Source: Ignavibacteria bacterium UBA7675 (GTDB lineage Bacteria; Bacteroidota; Ignavibacteria; Kapaibacteriales; UB7675). Taken from it: a stretch of DNA of 64,000 bases. The notes under the pieces are model-generated. The model had not been told where the DNA came from. It worked only from the letters and a program-made list of their open reading frames with translations, and did no database searches. This document shows, piece after piece, positions 7,749 to 17,332 of this stretch; within the stretch, counting starts at the first letter, position 1, and each line of letters opens with the position of its first letter. The stretch is from positions 97,739 through 161,738 of the forward strand of contig DLHF01000046.1 in the NCBI GenBank assembly GCA_002483085.1, written 5' to 3'. Made by a program: the position numbers and the translations under genes.

Positions 7749-8228
7749 ATGGCGCATCAAGGCGTACTCATAGAAACAGATATTCTCATCGATTTTCTCA
7801 CAGCTCCGGCAGGCGCGCCTTCGCTGCTACGCCTTCTGCTGGCCGAACTCCCCTGCTATACTACATTTATCCAAGCTGCTGAGCTCTACTCCTGCGCCCA
7901 CAACAGCGAAGAAAAGCACAAAATAGAGCCCGCTCTGTTCGGACTACGAGTGCTGGGAGCAAGTGCCCGCTATGCAGCGACAATGGGAGAGCTTATGCGC
8001 CAAACAGCAGAGCCACAGCCGCTACCATTGCGCGAAATTTGCACCGCCGCAATAGCCATCGAAGCGCATTTACCCGTGATCACAAAAAAATTTCTGGAAA
8101 ATTATAGGAGGATACTTCATCTTCCCATAATAGAAGCCGATATAGTTCGTCAACTCATCCGGCATAGCACGCTCCGCAGCCATGTGGAAGCACTGTGTGC
8201 CGACAAAGCTCGCAGCAGGATTTCATAA
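7749..8228 (+). CDS. PIN-domain ribonuclease (VapC-like toxin)
   Basis: A 159-aa protein with PIN-domain layout. The first acidic residue is in GVLIETDILIDFL, the second in FIQAAELYSCA, and a C-terminal helix-strand EICTAAIAIEAHLPVIT corresponds to the usual DALIAATAL...LLT segment. In that third position Glu replaces the usual Asp. VapC toxins cleave tRNA or rRNA; that is family knowledge and the target here is unknown. An open frame extends upstream to 7677 but overlaps the antitoxin gene, so the ATG at 7749 is preferred. The gene lies 49 bp before rpoD; no terminator is visible between them. Confidence 0.7.
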   Translation: MAHQGVLIETDILIDFLTAPAGAPSLLRLLLAELPCYTTFIQAAELYSCAHNSEEKHKIEPALFGLRVLGASARYAATMGELMRQTAEPQPLPLREICTAAIAIEAHLPVITKKFLENYRRILHLPIIEADIVRQLIRHSTLRSHVEALCADKARSRIS

Positions 8229-8277
8229 CTACGTTCGTGGTCTATGTTCCAACTTTAACTAATTGTAGAGACACCGT

Positions 8278-9141
8278 ATGCGTATAACGAAACAGTACAC
8301 AAACCGCGAAAGCCAGTCGCTCGACAAGTACCTGCAGGAAATTGGCAGAGTCGAACTGCTCTCCCCGCAGGACGAGATCGACCTCGCCCGCCTGATAAAG
8401 CAGGGCGGTGATCCCGGCGAACGGGCGCTTGAGCGGCTTACAAAAGCCAACCTCCGCTTCGTTGTAAGCGTGGCCAAGCAGTATCAGAACCAGGGCCTTT
8501 CCCTCGGCGACCTGATCAACGAAGGGAACCTCGGTCTGATCAAAGCTGCTAAACGCTTCGATGAAACCCGTGGCTTTAAGTTTATTTCTTATGCCGTCTG
8601 GTGGATTCGCCAGTCTATACTCCAAGCTCTGGCTGAGCAATCGCGTATCGTGCGTCTCCCCCTCAATCGCGTAGGGGCTCTTAATAAAATCGGTAAAAAA
8701 TTCAGCGAACTCGAACAGGCTTTCGAGCGCGAACCTACTTCGGCAGAGCTTGCAGAACAGCTCGATATGTCGATGATGGAAATCGCCGATACTATCAAAA
8801 TCTCCGGTCGCCACCTTTCGGTCGATGCTCCGTTCTCCGATGGCGAAGACAATCGCCTGCTGGACGTTCTTCCCAATGAGCAACAACCGCCGCCCGATTC
8901 CGGCCTGATTACCGAATCGCTGCGCATCGAGGTACGCCGCGCACTCTCTACGCTCTCCGAGCGCGAAGCAGAAGTGATACGCCTGTACTTCGGCCTGGAC
9001 AATGAGCACTCGCTTACTCTCGAAGAAATTGGCGAACGCTTTAATCTCACTCGTGAACGCGTGCGCCAAATCAAGGAAAAAGCCATTCGCAGACTGCGCC
9101 ATGCATCGCGCTCTAAAGCGCTGCGCGCATACCTCGGCTAA
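8278..9141 (+). CDS. rpoD: Primary RNA polymerase sigma factor (short sigma-70)
   Basis: A 287-aa housekeeping sigma factor. Order: region 1.2 (SLDKYLQEIGRVELLSPQDE), region 2 (FVVSVAKQYQNQGLSLGDL, then KFISYAVWWIRQSI), region 3, and region 4 (LTLEEIGERFNLTRERVRQI helix-turn-helix for the -35/-33 element). There is no region 1.1, as in Bacteroidota and Chlorobi primary sigma factors of about 285-290 aa. This fits the TTTG/TAnnTTTG promoters seen in the window. An intrinsic terminator follows at 9162-9197. Confidence 0.95.
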   Translation: MRITKQYTNRESQSLDKYLQEIGRVELLSPQDEIDLARLIKQGGDPGERALERLTKANLRFVVSVAKQYQNQGLSLGDLINEGNLGLIKAAKRFDETRGFKFISYAVWWIRQSILQALAEQSRIVRLPLNRVGALNKIGKKFSELEQAFEREPTSAELAEQLDMSMMEIADTIKISGRHLSVDAPFSDGEDNRLLDVLPNEQQPPPDSGLITESLRIEVRRALSTLSEREAEVIRLYFGLDNEHSLTLEEIGERFNLTRERVRQIKEKAIRRLRHASRSKALRAYLG

Positions 9142-9161
9142 TACGCCTATCGAATATAATC

Positions 9162-9197
9162 ATGCCCGCCGGACAGTGTTCGACGGGCATTTTTTTT
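9162..9197 (+). terminator. rpoD terminator
   Basis: ATGCCCG/CGGGCAT stem with additional inner pairs, followed by seven T (9191-9197), starting 20 bp after the rpoD stop. Confidence 0.9.
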
Positions 9198-9213
9198 GCG
9201 GGTGCCGCAATTT

Positions 9214-9383
9214 GGGCACGGGCGTCTCGCCCATAAGTTTAGTCGCTGTCACCGGTCGCATATCCCGCTTGGCGGCTGGCCAAAAGCTACTCGCTAGGCA
9301 GATTAGCAGCCATACAGCGGCGACGAAGGTAGAATACCACGCGGTGCAAAGACAGAACGGAATGCCGAAGACCAAAGGCGCAC
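9214..9383 (+). repeat. Dispersed intergenic repeat, copy 3 (modules A+B)
   Basis: GGGCACGGGCGTC start, module A core exact at 9242-9261, module B (CCACGCGGTGCAAAGACAG) at 9338-9356, and an end like GAAGACCAAAGGCGCAC. It lies between convergent rpoD and the giant secreted-protein gene. GAATGCCG (9360-9367) pairs with CGGCATTC (9394-9401) just past its right end, which could help end the leftward transcript. Confidence 0.85.
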
Positions 9384-9411
9384 CTCCGATCTCCGGCATT
9401 CATCCGCTTTC

Positions 9412-12400
9412 CTATGGCACCTGGCTTACGAGAAATTGGTTGTTCTCGGTAAGCACACGGTCGAGCGCCGTAACAACACCACTCAGCGATACATCTTCCT
9501 GCGTGTATCCCACTCCGCCCATTGCATTCACCACGCGCACGCGGTCGTCGGCATTAATAATATCGTCGTGCTGAACCTCGCCAGCCGACAATGCGAACAC
9601 GCCCGGATCGACCTGCTTCATCGTTGGCATGAATACTTGGTAAGCCTGGCTCTGGCTCGTAGTAAAGTTGTACTGCGCGCTCGACCCTGTAGCTAAATAC
9701 ACTGGCGTTGCGCTCATCACCTCCAAGTGATTGCGATGTGCAATCGCGATATAGTACATACCCGGCGGTATCGACAGAAGCACTTCCGGATACCCGCTTT
9801 CGTCTATCAGCACACCATCGGACCGCAGCAGCGCGGCAGTACGCGCCACACTTACAGCGGGATTCATCGCACTGCGGATATCTACCAGCACCCAGTCGAC
9901 AAGAGGATCAGCAATAGACGGGCTGCGCATCTCTGCTCCGTAGTAGTTGAACGGACTCGCCGCATAGGGCTGAGTAAACGGCAGATGTCCAAGCGTTTGC
10001 AGATCGGTGCTCATGGTGCCCATTCCCACATACGCCCCTTCGAGGAACAGCCGCACATTCACAGCCGTTTCGTAGCCTGAGCGTATCTCAAAGGGCCCGT
10101 CGCTAACATCGAAGACGGTGCCCGACAGGTTGCGTATCCGCATCCGTCCGTATGCCGTTGCCGGATAGGGTACTGTCCACACATAGCTCATACCGCCATA
10201 TAGCGTTGCAACCGGCGACCAGATGAAGCCATTATCACTGCTATACTCTATCACGGCTGTGTCCTGAGGCGACGACGGTTTCCAGTTCACCGGCACTTGC
10301 GTACCGGCTATAAACACTTCACCACCATTAGGCGAGAATAGCATCAGTGTAGAGCCCACCGGCACAGCACTGACAACAGCCGACAACGCGGATTCACCCG
10401 AGCCATCAATGGCCGCAACTGTATAGTAGTACCGCGTACCATTCACCACCGAGCCGTCGCTCACCAATCTTGTTGCCGCTCCTACAGTTGCAAGCAGGCT
10501 GAAACTGCCGCTGTACTCAGGCCGCACATACACATTGTAACCACTAACGCCCGGCGAGGGCGACGGACTCCACGAAAGCAGCACTATGCTGTCGCTCGCT
10601 GTTGCCACAAGGCTATCCGGCGGCTGTAGCACATAGATGATAATTGTGAATGGCCCGCCAGTGTCGCCGGTAGTTGGATTGCCAATGTCGGTAATACGCA
10701 CAAGTGCAGTTGTTGTGGCTATAGCTGGTGGAATCCACGAGTACAAGTTCGTGCCGTAGTACGACGGCGTTGCAGCCGTAATAAATGACCACGTAGCCCC
10801 CCCATCGGTCGAGAGCTGTATCGAAACCGTAGATGTTGTTGCTGTGTACGACTGCGACCACATAATTGAAGACATCATACCGCTTACAACCGTATCGCTA
10901 CTGTCGGGATGCACAACAATAATTGGCGGTGGTAGAATAGCGACAGACATCGTGGAGTACGAGCCACAACTGTACTCGCCCTGCGTAGAAACGCTCAACA
11001 TACCATAGGGGCCGTCATCCCATTCCACAGTAACACAGCGCGTACTTTGCCCACTTGTAATTGCACCGCCAAAAATACTCCATGTGTACGAATCGCATGC
11101 AGATTCCGGCACACAATACACATGGCCACCCGTGTTGGCATCGACGGTGTCGGGTCCGGAAATTGGTGGCGACGGCAGCGAGGCGTAGGCGCGCCATGCC
11201 CCTGATATTACCCCGTCGTTGTACCCGGCAATATCATGCGCTATAGAGCTCCACCAATACGTATCTTCGTCGAATTTCCAGTAGCCCACCATCCCCGCTT
11301 GTGCAGCAGTAAAGCGGCAGTACATAGCCTTGCGGATATCGCTTTGGGAACGAGCCGAATTCCACACGCGCACTTCGTCCATCATTCCCCAGAACGTACC
11401 TTCGCCGCTGCCGATATAGCCTATCGGCGCAGGGAATGGCGTAAGCCCCGTCAAAGCCGATGTAGAGTGCCGCTCTTCGCCATTGATATAGACTTTGAGC
11501 GTACTGCCATCGAAGGTGGCAGCAACGTGTTGCCACGTACCGGAGGTCAGCGCAGAATCAACAGTTGTAGAATGCCATGTAGTGCCATCTCCAAAGCCAA
11601 CAAGAATATCATTGCCTTGCATTGCCAGCACGGGAGGGCGCTCTGCGGCGTGAAGCTGTCGCGAGCCGAGAATACTTCGCAGAGTGCTATCGCCCGTCGA
11701 CGATGGGTTCACCCAGGCTTCCAGCGTGAAGTTCTGTCCCAATACAAGCCGGGAATCAATCAGCTCTACTTCATTGTACCAGCCGCCGAAGGAAAGTGCG
11801 TAGTTTGCACAACCCGCAAACTCGACGGTAAGCTCTGCATAGGTGGCACAGGCCAGTAGCGGTGTGATAGTAAGTGCCACATGGCCTAGTGATGTACTAT
11901 CAGTATTCCATTGCACTGCAATCTGATTTGTGCCCTGCCCATTAGTAATTGCACCGTTCTGCACACTCCACATATAGCCTGTACCGGACACTGCTGGCAC
12001 GCTGTAGACACCAGCTATAGTAGGAGCAACAATGAGCCCCGGTCCTTCTACATGCCATGTAAAGTGGGATCCGCTATCGGGAAGAGAACCGACTATCACA
12101 CCATTGTACAGCGCCGCAGCGTGGCCATTGCCACTTGCATCTGGAGCGGTTGTAGTCGTGGCATCGTCAAAATGCCAGTAGCCCACCAGAGAAGCTACCG
12201 GCGCCAAACGCCGCTGGTACATCGCCCCGTAGATATCGCTTTCAGAGCGCACAGTATTCCAAAAACGCACTTCGTCGATAACACCAGCAAAATAGCCGTC
12301 GTTGGTCGAATCGCCTGTGCGCCCAAAGGATAATGTGGCGTCGCCGTAATCAATCGCATACCCAGTATTTTTTCTGCCCTGCAAACGACCGTTCAAATAC

Positions 12401-15400
12401 AGCGAAAGCTCGGAGCCATTCACCGTAAGGGCGAGATGCGAGGTAGTGTACAGGTCGGCACTTCCCACAGGCGAGGATACAACCGTGCGCGTTCCTCCTG
12501 CCGATGTAGCAACGGCTTTGAACAGACGATTGTCCTCATCCAAGACAAGAGCGACTGCTTCGTTCCCCGCTCCCGACCGGCTGTTGCGCCTGAAAAGTAT
12601 GTACTGCTCTGATGTATCAGCACCGAACTTAGCAGAATACAGACCGCGAGGAATTACCCACGCTTCTAATGTAATAGCCGACGGCGAAGCAACACTATAA
12701 GCGTCGAGGAAATCATTGGCGCCGTCGAGTTCCATTGCCATGTTAGCACAATTTGCTGTTGTAGAAATGGTAAATGTGTTGTCGCTTGTGTCCGTCCAGC
12801 TCGCATTAGTCGTACAGGTAATTCTTACCAATGCCTCTGTTGTCGGAGTATTTGGGACAGTCCAAGCGTAGCTCTTTAGCGCAGCCGATGTCGCCATTAC
12901 TAGTGTAGTCCACGCAGCTCCTGCATTTGTAGAATACTCAATCTTTACCTGCGTAACACCCACATTTGCATTGGTAGCAATATCCCACAAAATCGTCGTC
13001 GCCGTACCTGCGGGAAATGTCTGCCCACCGTTAGGAAAAACAAGAGCAAGCATCTTCACCAGTGAGAAATCATTATCGCTCATATCTTCCACCGTCGCCG
13101 TTGTCGTTGCCACTGTCGTTGAAGAGCTGGTGACATACGTTCCGGTTGTTACATAAAGGACACGCACCCTTGCCTGAGCCGTTGCTGTTGTCGGCGTTGT
13201 CCAGGGCTGTGTACCGGTAGTCACACCGGGCATCACAGGAACTGTTGCAATAGTTACCCACTCGGCTGCGGGATTGAGACGGTACTGGAATGTAAGAGAT
13301 GTCACTGTGGCCTGCGTATGCAATTCCCAGCGTATACCAGTTGCCGACGTCGTACCAATTCGCTCGCCGCCATTGGGCGCCACCACTCGCAGAGGATTAA
13401 CAAGAGAAAATACAGAATCGCTCACATCGGAAATCAGCGCTGTTGTAACACCGGCTGATGTTGTCGTAGCTGTGGTAATAAAGAAGATACGCACGGCTGC
13501 CTGCGTGCTTGTCTGCACAGGCGTTCGCCACACATATGTCCCCGTTGTGCCGTTTACAGGTACTGTGGCAATAGTCGTCCATGCGGCAGTTGTGCTCAGC
13601 CTGCACTGGATCGTAAGCGATGTCACTGTTATTTGAGGATGCACAGCCCATCGGATGGCCGTCGTTGATGCAATGGGAATTTTTTCACCGCCGTTGGGTG
13701 CAACTACTCTGATAGCAGGCAGAATAGTAAACAGGCTATCGCTCTGGTCGGAAAACATCGGTGTAGCCGTCGTAATGCGGATAAGCGCACGTGTGGACCA
13801 TATATCAGGCGTCAACCAAGTATAGGTACCAGTTGTAGCCGAGGTCGAAGCAGCTATCGTCGTCCAGGAGGCACCGCTTGTCAACGAGTATTCGATTTTT
13901 ACATTGCCAACAGTAGACTGCGCGAACCAGCGAATAGTATTAGTTGTGCCGTTCACCCACACTTCTCCGCCATTGGGCTTTAGCAAGATCAACGGCGGGA
14001 GATCGGCGAGCCCAGACTGCCAGATACCGCGTCCGTAAGTAGCCGCACGCAGCTTTTGTGCACTTGGCTGAATCTCTAATTCCGTCACGATTACTTCCGG
14101 CAATCCTGTCTTGTAGGGCTGCCATTGGTTCATAGTTGCATGCCTGTAGTACACTCCAAGATCAGTACCTGCATAGACCAGATCGGGCGATCTTTTTTGA
14201 TAGGTAATACAATTCACTGGTAAATTGGGAAGCCCTCCTGAGTAGTTTTGCCACGTAGCACCACCGTCCTCGGAGTAAAATATTTTTCGGTTTGCAGTAT
14301 AGCCCGACAGCGTTACCCACACTTTATCGGGGTCCTTGTCTGCTACTGCAATAGATGTAATCGATGGCAAAGGCCCTCCTGCCGCTGCGGCCAGAGCGCC
14401 GGTAATATCTACCCAATTAGAACCTCCTGCCGTAATATTGCACGTATTGGTGCGGCGAATACTGGTAGCGGAAGCAGCGTACATGATATCTGGATGCGAA
14501 GGCGATTGCGCCAAGCTGATGAGCACGCCCGGAAATAGACCGGGTACGGGGGTAAATGCGTCGCCGTGATTAGTGCTACGGAGCACCTGCTGGGCAAGAC
14601 CAAGAAATACCACTTGTGCAGTAGTAGCGTGCAGAACATATGGTGTCACCCACGCAGACGTAGTGTTATCGCCTATTTTCTGGATAAATGTACGACCTCC
14701 GTCGTTGGAACGATAGAGCGCACCATGCTCCCTACAACCATACACGATGCTCGCATTTGTCTGGTCAACGGCACACTCCATACCGTCGCCTCCTATGCCG
14801 TGTATCCAGTGGCGCAGCGTGCCATTGGTACAGATATTAGTGCCGTTGTCCTGTGCCCCCCCTACAATCAGATTCGCAGAGGTAGCAGAGCAGCCAAGCC
14901 GATAGAACTGCATAATAGAAAGGCCGTTGTTGATATTATCTTCCCATCGAACATTGGCATAGTTGTGAGTCGTCGTCGCATTAGTAGATCGCAGCAAACC
15001 ACCATCGCTTCCTACGTAGATTGTACTGCCGTCGCCCGGTGGAAAAACTATGTCGTGGTGGTCTCCATGTGCATACGGTACACCGCCTGCTCCTGCCCAG
15101 TGCGACTTTATCACCCAGCTTGTGCCCGCAGTTGTAGAGTGCCATATATTAACTCCTCCAAGCACAACACAATTCGGGTTGGTAGACGACACAGCGAGCG
15201 CGAGATCATAAAAGCCTTGCCCAGTAATGGCAGTCGTTACAATATGAGCAGAGAGAATATTCGTGGTCATCGCGCTTATAAAAGACTGGGTACTCCACGT
15301 AATTCCGGCGTTTGTAGAGCGATACAACCCGAGAAATCCCTGCACATTGTTGGTATAAAGTGCAAATACATTCCCTGATGTAGCTGGTGTTACGGCAAGC

Positions 15401-16467
15401 GCAATGCGGCCTGTATAAGCTGCTCCAGCTCCCGGCAGCGCCAAGTCTGTCGCAGCAGTCCATGTTTGCCCTGCGTCGTTGGAGATATAAATCTGTGCTG
15501 CAAAGGGATTGCTGGCAAAGCTGGACGCATACACGGTGTTGGGATTATCGGGCTTGAACTCCAGATCGGTAAACCGCCTGCCCGCAGGCCCAACCGGGCT
15601 CCACGTTGCTCCGTGGTCTTTTGTTCGCCACAGGCCGTTGGATGTAGCAGCTATCAGAATCGCCGTCGTTACCGGATGAATCAGCAGCCGGTGAATCAGC
15701 ACATTGTTGGCAATATTCTGCAATAGTCCTGTCGTCGACCAGGTCGTACCTCCGTCGATAGACTTCATAACGCCCACAGTGTACACAGGAAAGGAAAGCC
15801 ACGGGGCTGTCATACCATCAGCATCGCCAGTAGCGATATAGACATTTGCATTGGTAATAGGATCAATCGCAATATCGCTCACACCCAGCACTGGAAGATT
15901 GGCTGTCTTGTTTTGCCAGCTCGCTCCGGCATCTGGACTTCTCCAGACGCCACCGCCGCCAGTTCCAATCCATATAACATTGGGGTTTCCGGGCTGGAAG
16001 CGCACACAATTGATACGCCCTACTCCGCTGTTGAATTGCCGTGCCGCCGGATTGTCTAATGGGATTGTGTCGGGGCCTATAAGCGTCCACGCCGCAGCAT
16101 GAGGCTTCTCCCTGCCGCGCTTCTTCCCGGCTCCCTGTTGCTCGATCTGCTGCTGCTCTAATCGCCGCTGTTCCTTCTGCCATTCTTCGTACAGCAGTGT
16201 CGACGGCGGAAGTGTATCGGTAGGAGCAATCCGCTGCTCCCAGAACCATTGCCAACGCTTGTATGGCTTCCAGCCAACCCCCTTTTGTGTGCTGTCCCGG
16301 TCTTGCCAGTATTCGTGAAAATACTTTTGGATATCGCCAAATGTGGTGGAATGAGAATAAGATCGCGCCGTGTCTCTGTTGTTCTGCACAACCTGGGCTC
16401 GGCCATAGGCCGAGGTGCATAGGAGAACAACCGGAAGTAGCAACCATCCCGTAAGCAAACGCTTCAT
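9412..16467 (-). CDS. Giant modular secreted protein (BNR propeller, LamG, Ig-like, FN3)
   Basis: A 2351-aa secreted or surface protein; start at the ATG at 16467 (MKRLLTGWLLLPVVLLCTS, signal peptide), not six codons upstream. Rough order: glutamine-rich coiled linker (about 90-130); sortilin/BNR-type beta-propeller with repeated S-D-x-G-x-T-W boxes (about 140-825); four Ig-like repeats each opening with PNGGE (from about 830, 925, 1033 and 1147); LamG domain (about 1245-1470); PKD-like segment; second LamG (about 1559-1755); another PKD/Ig segment; fibronectin type III (about 1950-2030); a fifth PNGGE repeat (about 2048); and a dockerin-like tail with two loops (INADDRVRVVN and VSLSGVVTALDRV). 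I do not see a standard T9SS sorting domain at the C-terminus. Binding to polysaccharide or other cells is plausible, but the ligand is unknown. Confidence 0.85.
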   Translation of the reverse strand: MKRLLTGWLLLPVVLLCTSAYGRAQVVQNNRDTARSYSHSTTFGDIQKYFHEYWQDRDSTQKGVGWKPYKRWQWFWEQRIAPTDTLPPSTLLYEEWQKEQRRLEQQQIEQQGAGKKRGREKPHAAAWTLIGPDTIPLDNPAARQFNSGVGRINCVRFQPGNPNVIWIGTGGGGVWRSPDAGASWQNKTANLPVLGVSDIAIDPITNANVYIATGDADGMTAPWLSFPVYTVGVMKSIDGGTTWSTTGLLQNIANNVLIHRLLIHPVTTAILIAATSNGLWRTKDHGATWSPVGPAGRRFTDLEFKPDNPNTVYASSFASNPFAAQIYISNDAGQTWTAATDLALPGAGAAYTGRIALAVTPATSGNVFALYTNNVQGFLGLYRSTNAGITWSTQSFISAMTTNILSAHIVTTAITGQGFYDLALAVSSTNPNCVVLGGVNIWHSTTAGTSWVIKSHWAGAGGVPYAHGDHHDIVFPPGDGSTIYVGSDGGLLRSTNATTTHNYANVRWEDNINNGLSIMQFYRLGCSATSANLIVGGAQDNGTNICTNGTLRHWIHGIGGDGMECAVDQTNASIVYGCREHGALYRSNDGGRTFIQKIGDNTTSAWVTPYVLHATTAQVVFLGLAQQVLRSTNHGDAFTPVPGLFPGVLISLAQSPSHPDIMYAASATSIRRTNTCNITAGGSNWVDITGALAAAAGGPLPSITSIAVADKDPDKVWVTLSGYTANRKIFYSEDGGATWQNYSGGLPNLPVNCITYQKRSPDLVYAGTDLGVYYRHATMNQWQPYKTGLPEVIVTELEIQPSAQKLRAATYGRGIWQSGLADLPPLILLKPNGGEVWVNGTTNTIRWFAQSTVGNVKIEYSLTSGASWTTIAASTSATTGTYTWLTPDIWSTRALIRITTATPMFSDQSDSLFTILPAIRVVAPNGGEKIPIASTTAIRWAVHPQITVTSLTIQCRLSTTAAWTTIATVPVNGTTGTYVWRTPVQTSTQAAVRIFFITTATTTSAGVTTALISDVSDSVFSLVNPLRVVAPNGGERIGTTSATGIRWELHTQATVTSLTFQYRLNPAAEWVTIATVPVMPGVTTGTQPWTTPTTATAQARVRVLYVTTGTYVTSSSTTVATTTATVEDMSDNDFSLVKMLALVFPNGGQTFPAGTATTILWDIATNANVGVTQVKIEYSTNAGAAWTTLVMATSAALKSYAWTVPNTPTTEALVRITCTTNASWTDTSDNTFTISTTANCANMAMELDGANDFLDAYSVASPSAITLEAWVIPRGLYSAKFGADTSEQYILFRRNSRSGAGNEAVALVLDEDNRLFKAVATSAGGTRTVVSSPVGSADLYTTSHLALTVNGSELSLYLNGRLQGRKNTGYAIDYGDATLSFGRTGDSTNDGYFAGVIDEVRFWNTVRSESDIYGAMYQRRLAPVASLVGYWHFDDATTTTAPDASGNGHAAALYNGVIVGSLPDSGSHFTWHVEGPGLIVAPTIAGVYSVPAVSGTGYMWSVQNGAITNGQGTNQIAVQWNTDSTSLGHVALTITPLLACATYAELTVEFAGCANYALSFGGWYNEVELIDSRLVLGQNFTLEAWVNPSSTGDSTLRSILGSRQLHAAERPPVLAMQGNDILVGFGDGTTWHSTTVDSALTSGTWQHVAATFDGSTLKVYINGEERHSTSALTGLTPFPAPIGYIGSGEGTFWGMMDEVRVWNSARSQSDIRKAMYCRFTAAQAGMVGYWKFDEDTYWWSSIAHDIAGYNDGVISGAWRAYASLPSPPISGPDTVDANTGGHVYCVPESACDSYTWSIFGGAITSGQSTRCVTVEWDDGPYGMLSVSTQGEYSCGSYSTMSVAILPPPIIVVHPDSSDTVVSGMMSSIMWSQSYTATTSTVSIQLSTDGGATWSFITAATPSYYGTNLYSWIPPAIATTTALVRITDIGNPTTGDTGGPFTIIIYVLQPPDSLVATASDSIVLLSWSPSPSPGVSGYNVYVRPEYSGSFSLLATVGAATRLVSDGSVVNGTRYYYTVAAIDGSGESALSAVVSAVPVGSTLMLFSPNGGEVFIAGTQVPVNWKPSSPQDTAVIEYSSDNGFIWSPVATLYGGMSYVWTVPYPATAYGRMRIRNLSGTVFDVSDGPFEIRSGYETAVNVRLFLEGAYVGMGTMSTDLQTLGHLPFTQPYAASPFNYYGAEMRSPSIADPLVDWVLVDIRSAMNPAVSVARTAALLRSDGVLIDESGYPEVLLSIPPGMYYIAIAHRNHLEVMSATPVYLATGSSAQYNFTTSQSQAYQVFMPTMKQVDPGVFALSAGEVQHDDIINADDRVRVVNAMGGVGYTQEDVSLSGVVTALDRVLTENNQFLVSQVP

Positions 16468-16699
16468 AATGCCTCCATTGAGCATGAAGATATGATGCCG
16501 TAAGGCAAATGAGAGCGCAGTATAGAACAGCGGCGTTGATTAGGACGGTTCGGCTGCCGCTTTGGCGCTTCCCTTGGCGCCAGTGGGGAAAAACTTAAAG
16601 AAGAAGCTTTTCAATTGCAACCAAAATTTTACCTTGCATTCATTTCTTTTGCAGCACAGCGTTACCGAACACGGCAGAAGTATTCTCTGCTCTACAGGC

Positions 16700-16760
16700 G
16701 CGCTTCGCTCTCTGCCCTCGCGCCGCGTCTTTGCACCGCGCTGCACCGCCGCCGCGTGGT
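16700..16760 (-). repeat. Dispersed intergenic repeat, copy 4a (module B, inverted)
   Basis: The 29 bp at 16713-16741 are the exact reverse complement of 16937-16965 in copy 4b. The GCGCTTC end motif is at 16700-16706 and CCGCCGCGTGG at the other end. Together with 4b it could form a long stem with a loop of about 195 nt. Confidence 0.85.
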
Positions 16761-16908
16761 GTTCGCCCGCCATTCGCGTATTGCTACCGCAAGCTCATCC
16801 GCGTGCAGCTCTTGCAGTACAAATACACGAACCAGCCTACAACATCTCGCAGTTGCAAACGCCCGCAGAAATACTCCCAAAGATGTTCGGTCTCTTCTAT
16901 GCGGCTTG

Positions 16909-16978
16909 CCCCCGGCCAACCGACAACGGCCTTGCAGCGCGGTGCAAAGACGCGGCGCGAGGGCAACAACAGAAGCGC
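16909..16978 (+). repeat. Dispersed intergenic repeat, copy 4b (module B)
   Basis: Module B (GCGCGGTGCAAAGACGCGG at 16937-16955) ending in GAAGCGC at 16972-16978. Right arm of the 29-bp perfect inverted repeat with copy 4a. Confidence 0.85.
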
Positions 16979-17248
16979 AAAACTCTCCCCCACTGCTGTT
17001 TTTGCAGACAACACAAAGCAATAGCAACTTGTAGATTCCAACTCGCCGCGATCTTGCCATTCAATACAACTTTGAGACTTGCAGAATTTTCCATAGGTTG
17101 TAGTCTGCTATATCTGCCGCTACTGTGCAAACAAACCTTGCCTTGCTGCTGTACAGGTTCATACTTCGCTTCCTGTTCGTCATCGTCATCGTACCAGAAA
17201 ACAAGATCGATTTGGTAACGATACGGCATGCAGCAGGCAGACTACCAG

Positions 17249-17280
17249 TTTTCACGTCTATAGCAATTTTTGTAAGTTTG
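17249..17280 (+). promoter_or_regulatory. Probable lipA promoter
   Basis: TAAGTTTG at 17273-17280 matches TAnnTTTG exactly. A T-run (TTTT, 17249-17252) sits 20 nt upstream in the -33 position. Transcription would begin about 45 nt before the lipA ATG. Confidence 0.55.
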
Positions 17281-17332
17281 TGTTCGTCGTATCGGTGATC
17301 CGATTTTTTTACAGTTTACAGGCAGGCAGCAG

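Larger units (their letters stand above)
16468..17332. other. Divergent gap with large inverted repeat
   Basis: This 865-bp gap between the giant gene and lipA holds two facing copies of repeat module B (16700-16760 and 16909-16978) and the lipA promoter. Several ORFs of 60-218 codons cross it on both strands. They overlap one another and the repeats and carry repeat-derived peptides, so none is called as a gene. Confidence 0.6.

Noticed and set aside
8242..9102. 286-codon minus-strand ORF opposite rpoD
   Set aside because: Antisense shadow of the sigma factor gene; no start signal or family resemblance.
12800..14000. Possible CRISPR or DNA repeat array in the giant gene
   Set aside because: The periodicity comes from coding PNGGE Ig-like repeats of about 280-340 bp with diverged DNA; there are no short identical repeats with unique spacers.
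14566..15378. 270-codon plus-strand ORF inside the giant gene
   Set aside because: Antisense to the BNR propeller region; the repeated codons there keep several frames open.
16562..17218. 218-codon plus-strand ORF between the giant gene and lipA
   Set aside because: Runs through both arms of the inverted repeat, overlaps other ORFs on both strands, and has a Cys/Ser/Arg-rich composition typical of translated repeat DNA.
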